This document shows, one piece after another, positions 48,242 through 57,819 of a stretch of DNA of 64,000 nt. Both the position numbers and the translations under genes were made by a program. A model generated the notes under the pieces. The model searched no databases, was not told the origin of the DNA, and worked only from the letters and a program-made list of their open reading frames with translations. The DNA is taken from the NCBI RefSeq assembly GCF_900113445.1, contig NZ_FOPJ01000002.1:116030-180029 (forward strand), written 5' to 3'. The stretch's first letter is position 1, and every line of letters begins with the position of its first letter. The stretch comes from Corynebacterium spheniscorum (GTDB lineage Bacteria > Actinomycetota > Actinomycetes > Mycobacteriales > Mycobacteriaceae).

Positions 48242-49027
48242 ATGGCTCATGAAGCGGCTGGAACGCCGTCCGCGGACACTCTTTCTGATTGCGCTGAGAA
48301 TACCGTTCGGGATCCTTTGCACCGCCACCAAACCCTGGTGCATATCCCCGGGCGGGCACCACGTCGCATCGGAGTCATGGGTGGCACCTTTGACCCCATT
48401 CACCATGGTCACCTGGTCGCAGCCAGTGAGGTGGCTGACCGCTTTGAACTAGAACTGGTGATCTTCGTTCCCACCGGACAGCCCTGGCAAAAAGCCGACC
48501 GGGTAGTAAGCCCCGCTGAGGATCGCTACTTGATGACCGTGATTGCGACGGCCTCTAATCCGCGTTTCACGGTTAGCCGCGTGGATATTGACCGCGGTGG
48601 CCCGACCTACACCTATGACACGCTGATGGATTTGCGTCAGCAATTCCCGGAGTCTGAGCTTTTCTTCATCACCGGTGCGGATGCCATTACCTCGATTATG
48701 AGCTGGCGCAATTGGGAAGACATGCTGGATTTAGCCACCTTCGTTGGGGTAACCCGACCAGGCTATGAGCTATCCCGAGAATTACTGCCAGATAGCCACC
48801 GTGACTGCATCAAAGTAGTGGAGATCCCGGCCATGGCGATTTCCTCCACGGATTGCCGCGAACGCGCCAGCCATGAGCGACCGGTGTGGTACCTGGTACC
48901 TGACGGGGTGGTGCAATACATCGCTAAGCGGCAGCTTTACTCGCCGTGCGGTAGCGATAGCTCCAGGGACCCCGCACCGTATACTGATAACCCTGCTGAG
49001 AACCCCAGCGAGCAACCCGAAGAATAA
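48242..49027 (+). CDS. nadD: Nicotinate-nucleotide adenylyltransferase
   Basis: Makes nicotinic acid adenine dinucleotide in NAD synthesis. 261 residues with about 45 extra N-terminal residues before the nucleotidyltransferase motif [20 protein letters not shown]. Other landmarks: [39 protein letters not shown], and ISSTDCRER in place of the common ISSTxIR. A Pro/Glu-rich tail follows. Start: ATG at 48242. Leads the conserved nadD-rsfS-gpgP-degV block. Confidence 0.95.
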   Translation: MAHEAAGTPSADTLSDCAENTVRDPLHRHQTLVHIPGRAPRRIGVMGGTFDPIHHGHLVAASEVADRFELELVIFVPTGQPWQKADRVVSPAEDRYLMTVIATASNPRFTVSRVDIDRGGPTYTYDTLMDLRQQFPESELFFITGADAITSIMSWRNWEDMLDLATFVGVTRPGYELSRELLPDSHRDCIKVVEIPAMAISSTDCRERASHERPVWYLVPDGVVQYIAKRQLYSPCGSDSSRDPAPYTDNPAENPSEQPEE

Positions 49028-49219
49028 CCGCGCTCGTTTCCCGACTGCTTCTCTGGGCTTCTGCTGGCTTCCACGATGAGTCTCATGCCAGGTATGTGGA
49101 TGCGAGTCCGGTGAATTTTTAGGGGAGGTTTCGGCGGTGGATTGCCTAGTCCGGGTGGGTATCTGACACAATGAACTGCGATAAAGATAGATTCCCACAC
49201 CCTTGTATGAAGGACTTTT

Positions 49220-49702
49220 GTGACAGTTAGCGAGAACACCCGCCGTCTAGCCAGCATTGCCGCAGTTGCTGCAGACGAAAAGAAGGCCGAAAACATCGCC
49301 GTGATCGACGTATCCGATCTCATGGCGATCGCCGAGGTCTTCCTCATTGCTTCCGCGGACAATGAACGCCAGGTGCGCTCCATCGTGGAAGAAGTCGAAG
49401 ACCAGCTCTCCGCCGAGGGCGCAGAGCCCAAACGCCGCGAAGGCAACCGCGAAAACCGCTGGGTACTGCTGGATTATGGCAATCTGATCATCCACATCCA
49501 GCGCAATGCTGAACGCGATTTCTATGGGCTCGATCGCCTCTACCGCGATTGCCCGCTGATCGAGGTTGAAGGCGTTGAAGCACCAGAACGTCCCGGCGAA
49601 TGGGCTGATGACGTTGACCTGCGCACCGTGGAAATCCAGGAAGATATTCCGCTGGCCACCACCGCGCTTGAAGACTATGACGCTGAGGACAATATCGTAT
49701 GA
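49220..49702 (+). CDS. rsfS: Ribosomal silencing factor RsfS
   Basis: Binds L14 and blocks subunit joining in starvation. 160 residues. IAAVAADEKKAENIAVIDVSDL, FLIASADNERQVRSIVEEVED, and WVLLDYGNLIIHIQR-ER-FY-LDRLYRD are diagnostic. A C-terminal acidic extension of about 45 residues follows. Start: GTG at 49220 behind GAAGGA. Its stop overlaps the next start by 4 bp. Confidence 0.96.
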   Translation: MTVSENTRRLASIAAVAADEKKAENIAVIDVSDLMAIAEVFLIASADNERQVRSIVEEVEDQLSAEGAEPKRREGNRENRWVLLDYGNLIIHIQRNAERDFYGLDRLYRDCPLIEVEGVEAPERPGEWADDVDLRTVEIQEDIPLATTALEDYDAEDNIV

Positions 49703-50388
49703 CCCGAGAGCTGATCCTGCTTCGCCACGGCCAAACCACCTATAACGCTGGCCGTCGCATGCAAGGCCAATTAGACACCCACCTGTCTGATCATGGCTGC
49801 GAACAAGCCCGCGTTATTGGCAAAAAATTAGCCAACCGTGGCATCACCAGGATCATCAGCTCGGATCTTTCCCGCGCTCATGACACTGCCGAGTTAGTGG
49901 CAGCCGAAATTGCCGCGACAGAAGGCAAAGAACCACTGCCCATCACCACGGACGTGCGTCTGCGTGAAACACACCTGGGTGAATGGCAAGGTCGCCAGGT
50001 GCACGAAGTGGACGCCGAAACCCCGCATGCCCGCGCGCATTGGCGCCACGATCCCACCTGGGCACCACCCGGTGGAGAATCCCGCGTGCAGGTGGCTCAG
50101 CGAGCCCGCCAAGTAGTCGATGAACTCATGGCCGACTATCCGGAGTGGAACCACTCCACGGTGCTGCTAGTAGCTCACGGCGGGATGATTGCCTCCCTCA
50201 CGGCGCAGCTCTTGGGCTTCGAGGTTCCGCAGTACCCGCTGCTTTCCGGGCTGGCTAATACGCATTATGCGAAGCTGACCTCACGCCCGGTGTTTGAACC
50301 CGAAGCACCGGAAAAGAGCATGGCCTTTAACGAAGACAATATTGACGATGCCCGTTGGTACTTAGATGCCTGGAATGTAGGAGTGTGA
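49699..50388 (+). CDS. gpgP: Histidine phosphatase, glucosyl-3-phosphoglycerate phosphatase-like
   Basis: 229 residues of the phosphoglycerate-mutase superfamily: LLRHGQTTYNAGRRMQGQLD with the phosphorylated His, SSDLSRAHDTAELV, RLRETHLGEWQGR, and VLLVAHGGMIA. Similarity over its length to mycobacterial Rv2419c, a glucosyl-3-phosphoglycerate phosphatase, and the same nadD-rsfS-gpgP-degV order support that name. That enzyme acts in glucosylglycerate/methylglucose lipopolysaccharide synthesis. A general sugar-phosphate phosphatase activity cannot be excluded. Start: ATG at 49699 in ATGA overlap with rsfS. Confidence 0.85.
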   Translation: MTRELILLRHGQTTYNAGRRMQGQLDTHLSDHGCEQARVIGKKLANRGITRIISSDLSRAHDTAELVAAEIAATEGKEPLPITTDVRLRETHLGEWQGRQVHEVDAETPHARAHWRHDPTWAPPGGESRVQVAQRARQVVDELMADYPEWNHSTVLLVAHGGMIASLTAQLLGFEVPQYPLLSGLANTHYAKLTSRPVFEPEAPEKSMAFNEDNIDDARWYLDAWNVGV

Positions 50389-50395
50389 CACTTCC

Positions 50396-51250
50396 TTGAG
50401 CTACGCATGCCCAGGTAGCGAACCAGAATTGGTTGGCCCATGGAAACCCCAAGTACGAGTTCTTGTTGACTCTGCTGCTGGGCTACCTGCTGACGTGTGC
50501 GAAGAACTCGAAATCCAGGTCGAGGAACTCCATGTCCTCGATAGCGAAGAAGGACACTCCACCGCGGGCTTATCCTCCTTAGAACTAGCGGCAGCCTATG
50601 CCAGGCAGTTAGAGCGCGGTGGGGACCGCGGCCTAGTGGCCCTGCACCTATCCAAGGAGCTCTCCGCAACGTGGTCCGCGGCCGTCACGGCCAGCGGGGT
50701 ATTCGATGGCAAAGTATCGGTGGTTGACACTGAGGCCGTGGGGATGGCTGTTGGTGCTGCCGCGATGGCAGCCGCCAAGCTAGCTGCCGATGGAGCGGAC
50801 CTAGAAACCTGCACCGAGATCGCAGCGGATACCCTGAAGCGGGCTCATACCTGGGTGTATTTGCACAAGATTGAGGACATCAGGCGTTCCGGGCGTATCT
50901 CTACGGCGACAGCATTGCTCTCCACCACCTTGGCGACAAAGCCGATTATGAAGCTCACCGGCGGGAAGGTGGAGCTGGCAGCCAAAACTCGCACCCAAAC
51001 GAAGGCCTTTAGCCGCTTGGCAGAGCTAGCCGCTGAGAACGCTGAAGGGCAGCCGGTATTCGTGGCGATTCAACACCACGACGCGGAAGAGTCTGCACAG
51101 CGCCTGCACGATATTTTGTGCGAGGCGCTACATGAAGACAGCAGCTTTATGATCGTGCCGATGACCAAGGTGCTCGCCGTGCACTGCGGTGAAGGTGCGG
51201 TGGGGCTGTCGATGGTCTCTAGCCAGGTTGTTGACAGGGGCGAGAGCTAG
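50396..51250 (+). CDS. DegV-family fatty-acid-binding protein
   Basis: 284 residues. The two-domain DegV fold is visible: VRVLVDSAAGLPADV, LVALHLSKELSATWSAA, VSVVDTEAVGMAVGAA, the YLHKIEDIRRSGRIS segment, and KPIMKLTGGKVE. Members bind a fatty acid, and in Firmicutes act as FakB partners of a fatty acid kinase; the actinobacterial role is not settled. Start: TTG at 50396, 7 bp after gpgP, with GTAGGAG upstream; no nearer in-frame ATG exists. Last core gene before the accessory island. Confidence 0.88.
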   Translation: MSYACPGSEPELVGPWKPQVRVLVDSAAGLPADVCEELEIQVEELHVLDSEEGHSTAGLSSLELAAAYARQLERGGDRGLVALHLSKELSATWSAAVTASGVFDGKVSVVDTEAVGMAVGAAAMAAAKLAADGADLETCTEIAADTLKRAHTWVYLHKIEDIRRSGRISTATALLSTTLATKPIMKLTGGKVELAAKTRTQTKAFSRLAELAAENAEGQPVFVAIQHHDAEESAQRLHDILCEALHEDSSFMIVPMTKVLAVHCGEGAVGLSMVSSQVVDRGES

Positions 51251-51550
51251 TTATCCCTGAAATGCAAGGGATCGCGATATAAAAGGCTCCTGAAGCCTCA
51301 GTCGGCAAGTGCTTAGGGCCCTTTGGTCAGAGGCAGAAATCCAGGTGCGTTAGCTTGCGTAACGTGCTTGCGCGGGGTGTTGATTGCTTATGTTCAGGTG
51401 GGCCTGGAGTGGGGGATTACACTATGTAACTGTTTCGTGAGGCATACGAGGAAACATCTCTTCCGGCTCCGCCCCGCTAATTCGCTTGAGGATGCGCAAC
51501 TGACTCCACCCAAGCACAGTATTCTAAGGTAAGCCGCAGACTTCGCCCCA
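51251..51550. other. Left edge of the accessory island
   Basis: 300 bp between degV and the CD-NTase gene, which converge. A small AGGCT-CCTGA-AGCCT hairpin at about 51282-51297 could end degV. The sequence downstream drops in GC. No gene, integrase or direct repeat was found here. Confidence 0.4.
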
Positions 51551-52840
51551 CTATCGGTCGTGGGTCGAAATAGGTACCTCCAAATGGTCTTTTGCCACCA
51601 CGGTGTTGCCTTTGATGAGGTAGCACTCAACGTAATGTGCCCCGCTGAATTCTGTATATTCCACATGGGTTCGAGCGCCCCTACCTTTGATAATTTGCCC
51701 GCGTATAGTGTCCCGTTGCCGTGCTACATGCCCCCTGTTGAGAACTTTCCATCGCACCGCGTAGGGTTCGGGAGTATTCGTATGCTCGATCCAAAAATCG
51801 AGTTTCTTATTCGGTCGAAGAAAAATTTTATCCTTCAACATTTGACGCAAGGAATAGGGGCGGAAGCCATTCTGGGTGACCTTGCATTCGATCTGCAGCG
51901 TGTATTCAATCCCTACAGTGTAGTAATCTTCGATGAATTCTTCGGTATCTTTGTATTCTTCCTTTGATGCTGCGCGGCCGTCATTAGGGAGAGGGACAAA
52001 GCGGCCAAACACTCTTCTCCATTTTTTAGCTGTGGCGCCCTCATCTACGGCGTCTATAGCTTTGTCGGATAGCTCCATGGCGCGCTTGGCTTTAGCTTGG
52101 AAATTCTGTTTAACTTTGATTCGTTGGTTACTTCCCAGGGCCGCGAAAGTCGGTTGGCGTGGGAGCTCGGCTAGAAAAGCAAAGAAGTCCCGCATCATGT
52201 AGTCGGGTTTGGTAGCTCGAGTGTCGTAGTCCTTGGACTCGTTGAGAAACCTCACAGCCAACGAGTCGATGAGCAACCCATTCATGGGTACTTCGTGTTT
52301 CCTCTTCCAGGCTCGAGCTAAGCGGCAAATAGTCCTCGCATTTCCATCGGTTAGTTCATTGGCTCGTCGCATCTCGTCGATCTCGGCGCGTGGCTTGGTA
52401 GTCTTCCAAGTATCAGCAACGGTATCCGGATAGTCGAATGAACCGTCAGCGTTTTCGAAAACCGGCTGAACTTCGAACTTAAAATCGTTGAAGTCTACGA
52501 CCACAACTAGCCTGTCCACCTGAGTTTTGGTACGAGAATAATGACCTGCTATCGCATCCTTCGTTGCCTTGAGCGCCTTGTACGGTCCGGCCTCCTTGTT
52601 ATAGTCCTCACGGATGGAGTCGGGAAGTATATACAACATGTCGAGATCTGACACACCGTTGATGGCGGTGTGACGTCCGTATGATCCAACCATCAAACAA
52701 TTGGATTCTTCTGATTCTGAATCACGAAAATGCCTATTCAGTGCTTTAGTGATCTCCTGACGGCGCTTAGCGATGACCTCGGCGTTGGTGACCTTTAGAT
52801 TGCTTAAAGTCTGATCGAATAGGATTCGAGCGCTGCTCAC
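51551..52840 (-). CDS. CD-NTase (cGAS/DncV-like nucleotidyltransferase) with AGS-C-type sensor domain
   Basis: 429 residues. Nucleotidyltransferase (SMODS) core: MVGSYGRHTAINGVSDLDML with G52-S53 and metal-binding D65 and D67, and a third acidic residue E123 in FKFEVQPVF. A helical segment follows (NARTICRLARAWKRKHEVPM and NGLLIDSLAVRFL), then a C-terminal domain (about 335-429, LDFWIEHTNTPEPYAVRWKV, LNRGHVARQRDTIRGQI, VECYLIKG) that fits the AGS-C domain found on CD-NTases. These enzymes make cyclic oligonucleotides on phage infection in CBASS. Start: ATG complementary to 52838-52840, in 4-bp overlap with the SLATT gene upstream. The nucleotide product cannot be told from sequence. Confidence 0.88.
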   Translation of the reverse strand: MSSARILFDQTLSNLKVTNAEVIAKRRQEITKALNRHFRDSESEESNCLMVGSYGRHTAINGVSDLDMLYILPDSIREDYNKEAGPYKALKATKDAIAGHYSRTKTQVDRLVVVVDFNDFKFEVQPVFENADGSFDYPDTVADTWKTTKPRAEIDEMRRANELTDGNARTICRLARAWKRKHEVPMNGLLIDSLAVRFLNESKDYDTRATKPDYMMRDFFAFLAELPRQPTFAALGSNQRIKVKQNFQAKAKRAMELSDKAIDAVDEGATAKKWRRVFGRFVPLPNDGRAASKEEYKDTEEFIEDYYTVGIEYTLQIECKVTQNGFRPYSLRQMLKDKIFLRPNKKLDFWIEHTNTPEPYAVRWKVLNRGHVARQRDTIRGQIIKGRGARTHVEYTEFSGAHYVECYLIKGNTVVAKDHLEVPISTHDR

Positions 52841-53463
52841 TGAGTGTCCTCCTGACCGTGCTTATATGTGGAACGACCTGGTGTACGCTGGTCGATTTCC
52901 TGACGGGTAGACATCGGCTTCTCGTCAGTAGCAAGAGCTCTTGAAGCCTTTTTGTAGTCCCTACGGGTAGTACGCGGTGCGTCGCGCAGAAGCTCCGCTT
53001 CTCGGTGCTGGAGATCATCTCGGATTGTCCGGGCTTCATCGTTGCTAATGGCCCCGCTGGTTAAATCAGAGATAATTGATTCGTAGTCATTGTGAATAGA
53101 TCGCAGCTTTGTTGCTGCCTGTTGGTGAGCGCTCGATTTACCAGCGAAATCCAAGAAATCACCGAGAAAAGCAGCCAATGTCGCAAGCGTTGCTATCGTT
53201 GCGACTGCAAAGTTGCCCCAGACTTCGTTGAGCAATAGACCAGCAATTGCGGTAATTAGAGTGCCTGATGTGAGCACCGTTAACACGATGGTCGTGCCTT
53301 TCCGCGCGCTCTCCCACCGGTCGTATCGATCCGCAGCCTTTTCTTGCGTTCGGTGGGTATAGAGCATACGGTCTTGACGTACATCAAGCAGATGAATCAG
53401 CAGTTCACGCTCTGCAGACTCATCCGACGGATCTTCGCACGCGAGGCCTTCGGGACCAGGCAT
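52837..53463 (-). CDS. SLATT-domain two-transmembrane CBASS effector
   Basis: 208 residues. An N-terminal helical segment (ERELLIHLLDVRQDRMLYTH, AADRYDRW), two adjacent hydrophobic helices (GTTIVLTVLTSGTLITAIAG and NFAVATIATLATLAAFLGDF), then a long charged helix pair (HQQAATKLRSIHNDYESII ... ARTIRDDLQHREAELL). This is the SLATT layout, proposed as a pore-forming effector gated by the CD-NTase product, killing the infected cell. Start: ATG complementary to 53461-53463 with AAAGAGAG upstream. It ends in an ATGA overlap with the CD-NTase gene, so the pair is one operon. A separate promoter may lie in the 109 bp before it. Confidence 0.85.
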   Translation of the reverse strand: MPGPEGLACEDPSDESAERELLIHLLDVRQDRMLYTHRTQEKAADRYDRWESARKGTTIVLTVLTSGTLITAIAGLLLNEVWGNFAVATIATLATLAAFLGDFLDFAGKSSAHQQAATKLRSIHNDYESIISDLTSGAISNDEARTIRDDLQHREAELLRDAPRTTRRDYKKASRALATDEKPMSTRQEIDQRTPGRSTYKHGQEDTQ

Positions 53464-53510
53464 TTTTCTCTCTTTCAGATGCGCGGGACGATATACCTTG
53501 CACAAAGCCT

Positions 53511-53563
53511 ATAGCGGCGGGGCGACCAACCCGGGGTCCGCGTCGGATTTCCGCCGCCGCTAT
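53511..53563. terminator. GC-rich hairpin between hsdR and the SLATT gene
   Basis: TATAGCGGCGG (starting near 53511) pairs with CCGCCGCTAT (ending near 53563) around a GC-rich interior with further pairing. It is 10-60 bp after the hsdR stop (minus strand) and may end the RM operon. It lacks a T-run. A TATATC sequence on the minus strand just beyond it could be the -10 box of the CBASS operon. Confidence 0.5.
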
Positions 53564-53572
53564 CCTAGGCGC

Positions 53573-56500
53573 TTACGCGCACTGTTGCTCGTACTCGTCT
53601 TTCGCAGCGACGATCATGTGCGCTAGTGCTCGAAGGAATGTATCTAGGTTCTCCTCCTGGGCTGTGACAGTTTCGTACACCTCGTTGGATTCCCGTGCAG
53701 CGGAGAGAATTGCCCCGAAGCCTTTTTTCTTGAAGGCATCGGTGCCAGCAACCTGCGAAGCATCGTTTTCGCGTGCGAGTTCCTGCACCCGCTCGTCATT
53801 CACGAGTTTGTTGTAGCTAGCGCGGATGGCGTTTTTCGTCGCTTCATCAGAGGGGTCGATACCTGCCGAGGATAGGAGCGCATTGACCTCATCGACGGCT
53901 TCATCAAAAGCAGCTCGGACAGGTGAGTGCTCTCCGACTGGGCGGCCATCGAACCCGGGTAGCTCAACCTCGCCGTCGATTTCAGCGGAGGGGAGTTCGA
54001 GATCTGTGTCGCAGCTCGTAGGCTCGACCCCTACGCCGACTAGCTCAAGCCCGACGGTGTAGTCATCGTCATCATCCTGGCGGCTTAGATTGAGGTTCTT
54101 GTAGAGCAGACCAGCAACGATGGCTCGCTTGTGAAGCAACGCATCCTGGAAGTCCACGATCTGGCTGAGGAACTCCCAGGCATGGGTGTACTTAATCAGG
54201 GTGGACCTGAACGTTTTGCCCTCTTCATAGGCTGCCTTGTCCTGTTTTAAGCGAGCTTCTCGCATATGGTGGTTCCACCGTGCTCTGATCGGGGACACCA
54301 GCCCCTGGAGGGTCTCAGCATCTGCATGAGCGATGTAGGCGTCGGCAAGTCTATCGAGTTCCTCAGGTGTGTAGAACTCAGCCGCATCCAGAAGATCGCC
54401 CAAGTCCGATAGAGCATTGGCAGGGATTTGATCGTCAATATAGGCGTCCCGGTAGTAGGGCTTGAAGCTCTCCAGGATGGTGGAAGGGTCATTGACGAAA
54501 TCCACGACCATTGGTTTCGGTTTATCCCGCAAAACCCGATTGAGTCGCGAAAGCGTCTGCACGGCCTGTACACCCGACAAGCCGCGGTCGATATACATTG
54601 CACACAACCGTGGCTCATCGAACCCGGTTTGGTACTTATTTGCCACGATGAGTACCTTGGCATCGTCATGATCGCGGAAGTCCATAGCGGTATCGCGCAC
54701 ATCATTCAGGGAGGCTTCAGTTACCTCAACCTCGCCGTAGGTCAAGTATCCGGAGAATGCGACTAAGGTGCGCATATCGGTATATCCGCGCTTAGCGATG
54801 TATTCATTCATCTTGTGTGACCATTTGACTGCAGACATCCGGTCAGCTGTGACCACCATAGCTTTAGCGGTGCCCTTTAAATGGTGCATCACGTTGCGCC
54901 GGAAATGCTCGACCGTCACCTCCACTTTTTGCGCAATTGAAGTGGGGTGCAATCGGACGAAGCGAACCATGTCAGAAACGGCCTCGCCGAAGTCCACTTC
55001 TTCTTCGCGTCCCAAGGAGTCACGGATGCGCGCAAACATCTGGTAAGTGGAGTAGTTGGCAAGCACATCTAAGATGAAACCCTCTTCAATGGCCTGACTC
55101 ATCTCATAGGTGTCGAATGCAATCCGGCGGTCGGGATTCTCCGGATCCACGGAACCATAGGCAGCAAGAGTTTTGGCCTTCGGGGTGGCTGTCAGTGCAA
55201 TAAAGCTTAGGTTTGAGGAGTTCGCGACTGCTTTATCCATCGCCAGAAGAACATCATCAGCGGCGATGTCATCTCCTTCGGGAAGATCCGGGTCGACGAG
55301 GATTTCCCGCAAGCGGGCTGCGGCTTCACCATGCTGCGAAGAGTGAGCTTCATCCATGATGACGCAGTAGTTACGGCCGGCGAGTGCCGGAGACTTCTCC
55401 ATCATTTTGGCTAATGCGGGGAAGGTCTGGATGGTGCAGGAAATAATATGCCCGCCCCGGGACAGCGCAGCTTCCAGGGTCTTTGATTTAGAGCCCAGTT
55501 CGTTATCGACGTTGACAACTAATCCTTCAGATGCCCGTAGTAGGTCCAGGCCTTCTTTGATGTTGTCATCCAACACGGTGCGGTCAGTTACGACGATAAC
55601 TGAGTCGAATACCGGTGTGCCGGATTGGTCGATGAGACGGCCTGCTCGATGTGCCAGCCAAGCAATAGTCTTGGTTTTACCTGACCCAGCTGAATGTTGG
55701 ATCAGGTAACGGCCACCGGCGCCGTTACCCGTCCTGAGGGCGCGTTCGGTGATGTCATCGATGACCTTTTCGGTGGCGCGGAGCTGGTGGTAACGAGGGA
55801 AGATCAGCCGGCCTTTATTTCCCTTTGATGCTGGTTCCCATAAGGCATAATCACGAAGGATTCGTAGGAACATCTCCGGCGCGAATACCTCTTGCCATAG
55901 ATATGCGGTGTCGGATCCTTCCGGATTTATCGGGTTGCCTGCATGCCCGGAGTTGCCCTGATTGAAAGGAAGGAAGGAGGTTTTAGCGCCGGCTAACTCA
56001 GTGGTCATATGGACCTCTTGGTTGGATACAGCGAAGTGCACCAGTGCTCTCCCAGGCTTCAGTAGCGGACGGGTCTTAGCTGGCTTGCGGTCCTGCTTGT
56101 ACTGTTTGATGGCGTCGTCGACGGTTTGGGTGTTATCGGTTTTCAGTTCTATCGTGACAACCGGAATACCATTGACGGTGAGCACTAGATCGAGGGTGTC
56201 AGTTCCTTTCTCGTCGAAAGGAACCTGACGTAGCACTCGAAGCCGATTCTTTTGGGCTTTATCGATGGCATCGGTATAAAGCGGATTCTCAGGATAGAAC
56301 GCCACCATGGGGCCGAAATTCGCAGTTTGACCACCCAGTGGCGTATGCGAGAAACCGTTACGCAAGGTACCGAGCAGCCCATGTACAACCTTCTTGCTTT
56401 TAGCGCTGAGGGTAGGGGTTTTATTTAGTTGGTTGACGAGACGGTCGAGCAGGGCATTACGAAGCACGAAACGCTGCCCCTCTATGGGCCGCTTGGGTAC

Positions 56501-56683
56501 GGCTTTGTAATACTCGTCCGGATATTGGCCCTTGAGCCAATCCTCTACATCTGGGATATAGAGCGCGCGCTCCTTGTCCCAGCCGGATTCGGCAGTACCT
56601 GCGCCCGATAACCAACCGTTACTAGTGAGATGATTGACGATGGCGTCTTCGAAGGCCTTTTCCATGGTGGCTTGGATCCCCAT
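53573..56683 (-). CDS. hsdR: Type I restriction enzyme R subunit
   Basis: 1036 residues; DNA translocase and nuclease of the HsdR2M2S1 complex. N-terminal PD-(D/E)XK nuclease with VVTIELKTD (E179, K181). SF2 motor: Walker A HSAGSGKTKT (about 335), DEAH in VIMDEAHSSQHGEA (about 440), LTATPKAKTL, and later QTLSRLNRV (motif VI). A C-terminal helical domain for complex assembly follows. Start: ATG complementary to 56681-56683, three bases after the hsdS stop. The frame is intact throughout, so the system looks functional. Confidence 0.95.
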   Translation of the reverse strand: MGIQATMEKAFEDAIVNHLTSNGWLSGAGTAESGWDKERALYIPDVEDWLKGQYPDEYYKAVPKRPIEGQRFVLRNALLDRLVNQLNKTPTLSAKSKKVVHGLLGTLRNGFSHTPLGGQTANFGPMVAFYPENPLYTDAIDKAQKNRLRVLRQVPFDEKGTDTLDLVLTVNGIPVVTIELKTDNTQTVDDAIKQYKQDRKPAKTRPLLKPGRALVHFAVSNQEVHMTTELAGAKTSFLPFNQGNSGHAGNPINPEGSDTAYLWQEVFAPEMFLRILRDYALWEPASKGNKGRLIFPRYHQLRATEKVIDDITERALRTGNGAGGRYLIQHSAGSGKTKTIAWLAHRAGRLIDQSGTPVFDSVIVVTDRTVLDDNIKEGLDLLRASEGLVVNVDNELGSKSKTLEAALSRGGHIISCTIQTFPALAKMMEKSPALAGRNYCVIMDEAHSSQHGEAAARLREILVDPDLPEGDDIAADDVLLAMDKAVANSSNLSFIALTATPKAKTLAAYGSVDPENPDRRIAFDTYEMSQAIEEGFILDVLANYSTYQMFARIRDSLGREEEVDFGEAVSDMVRFVRLHPTSIAQKVEVTVEHFRRNVMHHLKGTAKAMVVTADRMSAVKWSHKMNEYIAKRGYTDMRTLVAFSGYLTYGEVEVTEASLNDVRDTAMDFRDHDDAKVLIVANKYQTGFDEPRLCAMYIDRGLSGVQAVQTLSRLNRVLRDKPKPMVVDFVNDPSTILESFKPYYRDAYIDDQIPANALSDLGDLLDAAEFYTPEELDRLADAYIAHADAETLQGLVSPIRARWNHHMREARLKQDKAAYEEGKTFRSTLIKYTHAWEFLSQIVDFQDALLHKRAIVAGLLYKNLNLSRQDDDDDYTVGLELVGVGVEPTSCDTDLELPSAEIDGEVELPGFDGRPVGEHSPVRAAFDEAVDEVNALLSSAGIDPSDEATKNAIRASYNKLVNDERVQELARENDASQVAGTDAFKKKGFGAILSAARESNEVYETVTAQEENLDTFLRALAHMIVAAKDEYEQQCA

Positions 56684-56685
56684 AA

Positions 56686-57819
56686 TTACACCTGCTTCCG
56701 GCCGGTAACGACCTCGGTGATTAGGACAGAACGTCGTTTTAATAGAAGATCGCGGAGCTTTGTTGATTCGGCTATGAGCGCATGAGCTTTTGCAAGTTCG
56801 TCGCAGATTGTCTCCGCAATCACATTCTGTGTCTCGCGTGGGGGGAAAGTAATTCTTTGCCGGCTCACTTCGCTCGCTCCAATGCCCGGTTGCGCACTGG
56901 CTTGAGAGAGCCTCCCAAGGTTTAAATCGCGGAGAGCGTGCTCGAGCCAGACCAGGTTAATTGACCTTCGAGGTTGCACTATTAGCGCATGCTCGGAGGC
57001 AAAGAAAGGACCATGCGCATGATGAATATTGCCGCATAAAGCGCCCTGTCTGCCGATGAGAATCCGGTCGACGCTTTGGTTGAAGCTATCGGTATATCCG
57101 CGTAGACCATTCCCGCCGTAAACTGGGTACGGTCCAAAGTCTTCGATCGATTCCTGTGTAATACCGTCACCCGAAGTAATTGATGCGATGGTGAAAAACG
57201 GAACAGCAGGGAACTCATCTTTACGAAGTTCCTTGCTGACAAAGTGGCGGCAGCGCTGATTTAGCAGCTTAATATAATGGTCTAAGTCTGCAACCGCAGT
57301 GTCGATCTCGGTGGCCTCTCGGTCTAGGTAGTCGGCGATACGACGCTGCGTTGCGAGAGTGGGAAGAGGAATCGCATAATTTTCGACCGCGGTGGTAGAG
57401 ATTTCAGAAAAGGTAGTTCCGTTAGCTAACGCCTGAAGATTAGTCTTAGAAGCGGTCAGCGCATAGGCTACGTACCGGTGGTCCTGGTTAGTTACGACCA
57501 CCTTGCAACCCTGGTTAAACGCCGATGGCGAGGTAATTCTCCCAACGTATCCCACGGGTGCGCGGCAAGAGAATATCACGCCTTTTTCAACCAATCTGGA
57601 GCTATTACGCAAACCGAGATCGGTGATTCGGCGGTCGACGGAGGTAATCTCTTTGCCATCCAGTCCATTCAAGTCAGGCGGCGTAAGAAAAGGAATGTCA
57701 CCTCCCCAGTTCCTGTCATCTGATGAAGGAGTTTTCCCGTTCAGGATATTTGCAAAAGTGTGCAATTTTGCGACCGGGAAAACAGGAGAATCCAAGAATG
57801 AGATGTCATCGGATTTCAT
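56686..57819 (-). CDS. hsdS: Type I restriction-modification specificity subunit
   Basis: 377 residues; determines the DNA target. Two target-recognition domains, each followed by a conserved helical spacer: TRD1 (FPVAKLHTFANILNGKTPSS ... PTLATQRRIADYLDREATEID, first helix to about residue 190) and TRD2 (VPFFTIASITSGDG ... FPPRETQNVIAETICDELA, second helix to the end). The two recognise a bipartite site that cannot be predicted here. ATGA overlap with hsdM upstream and 3-bp spacing to hsdR downstream indicate one operon. Confidence 0.93.
   Translation of the reverse strand: MKSDDISFLDSPVFPVAKLHTFANILNGKTPSSDDRNWGGDIPFLTPPDLNGLDGKEITSVDRRITDLGLRNSSRLVEKGVIFSCRAPVGYVGRITSPSAFNQGCKVVVTNQDHRYVAYALTASKTNLQALANGTTFSEISTTAVENYAIPLPTLATQRRIADYLDREATEIDTAVADLDHYIKLLNQRCRHFVSKELRKDEFPAVPFFTIASITSGDGITQESIEDFGPYPVYGGNGLRGYTDSFNQSVDRILIGRQGALCGNIHHAHGPFFASEHALIVQPRRSINLVWLEHALRDLNLGRLSQASAQPGIGASEVSRQRITFPPRETQNVIAETICDELAKAHALIAESTKLRDLLLKRRSVLITEVVTGRKQV

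Noticed and set aside
51323..51532. 69-codon plus-strand frame downstream of degV
   Set aside because: No ribosome site, no domain, atypical composition; likely chance.
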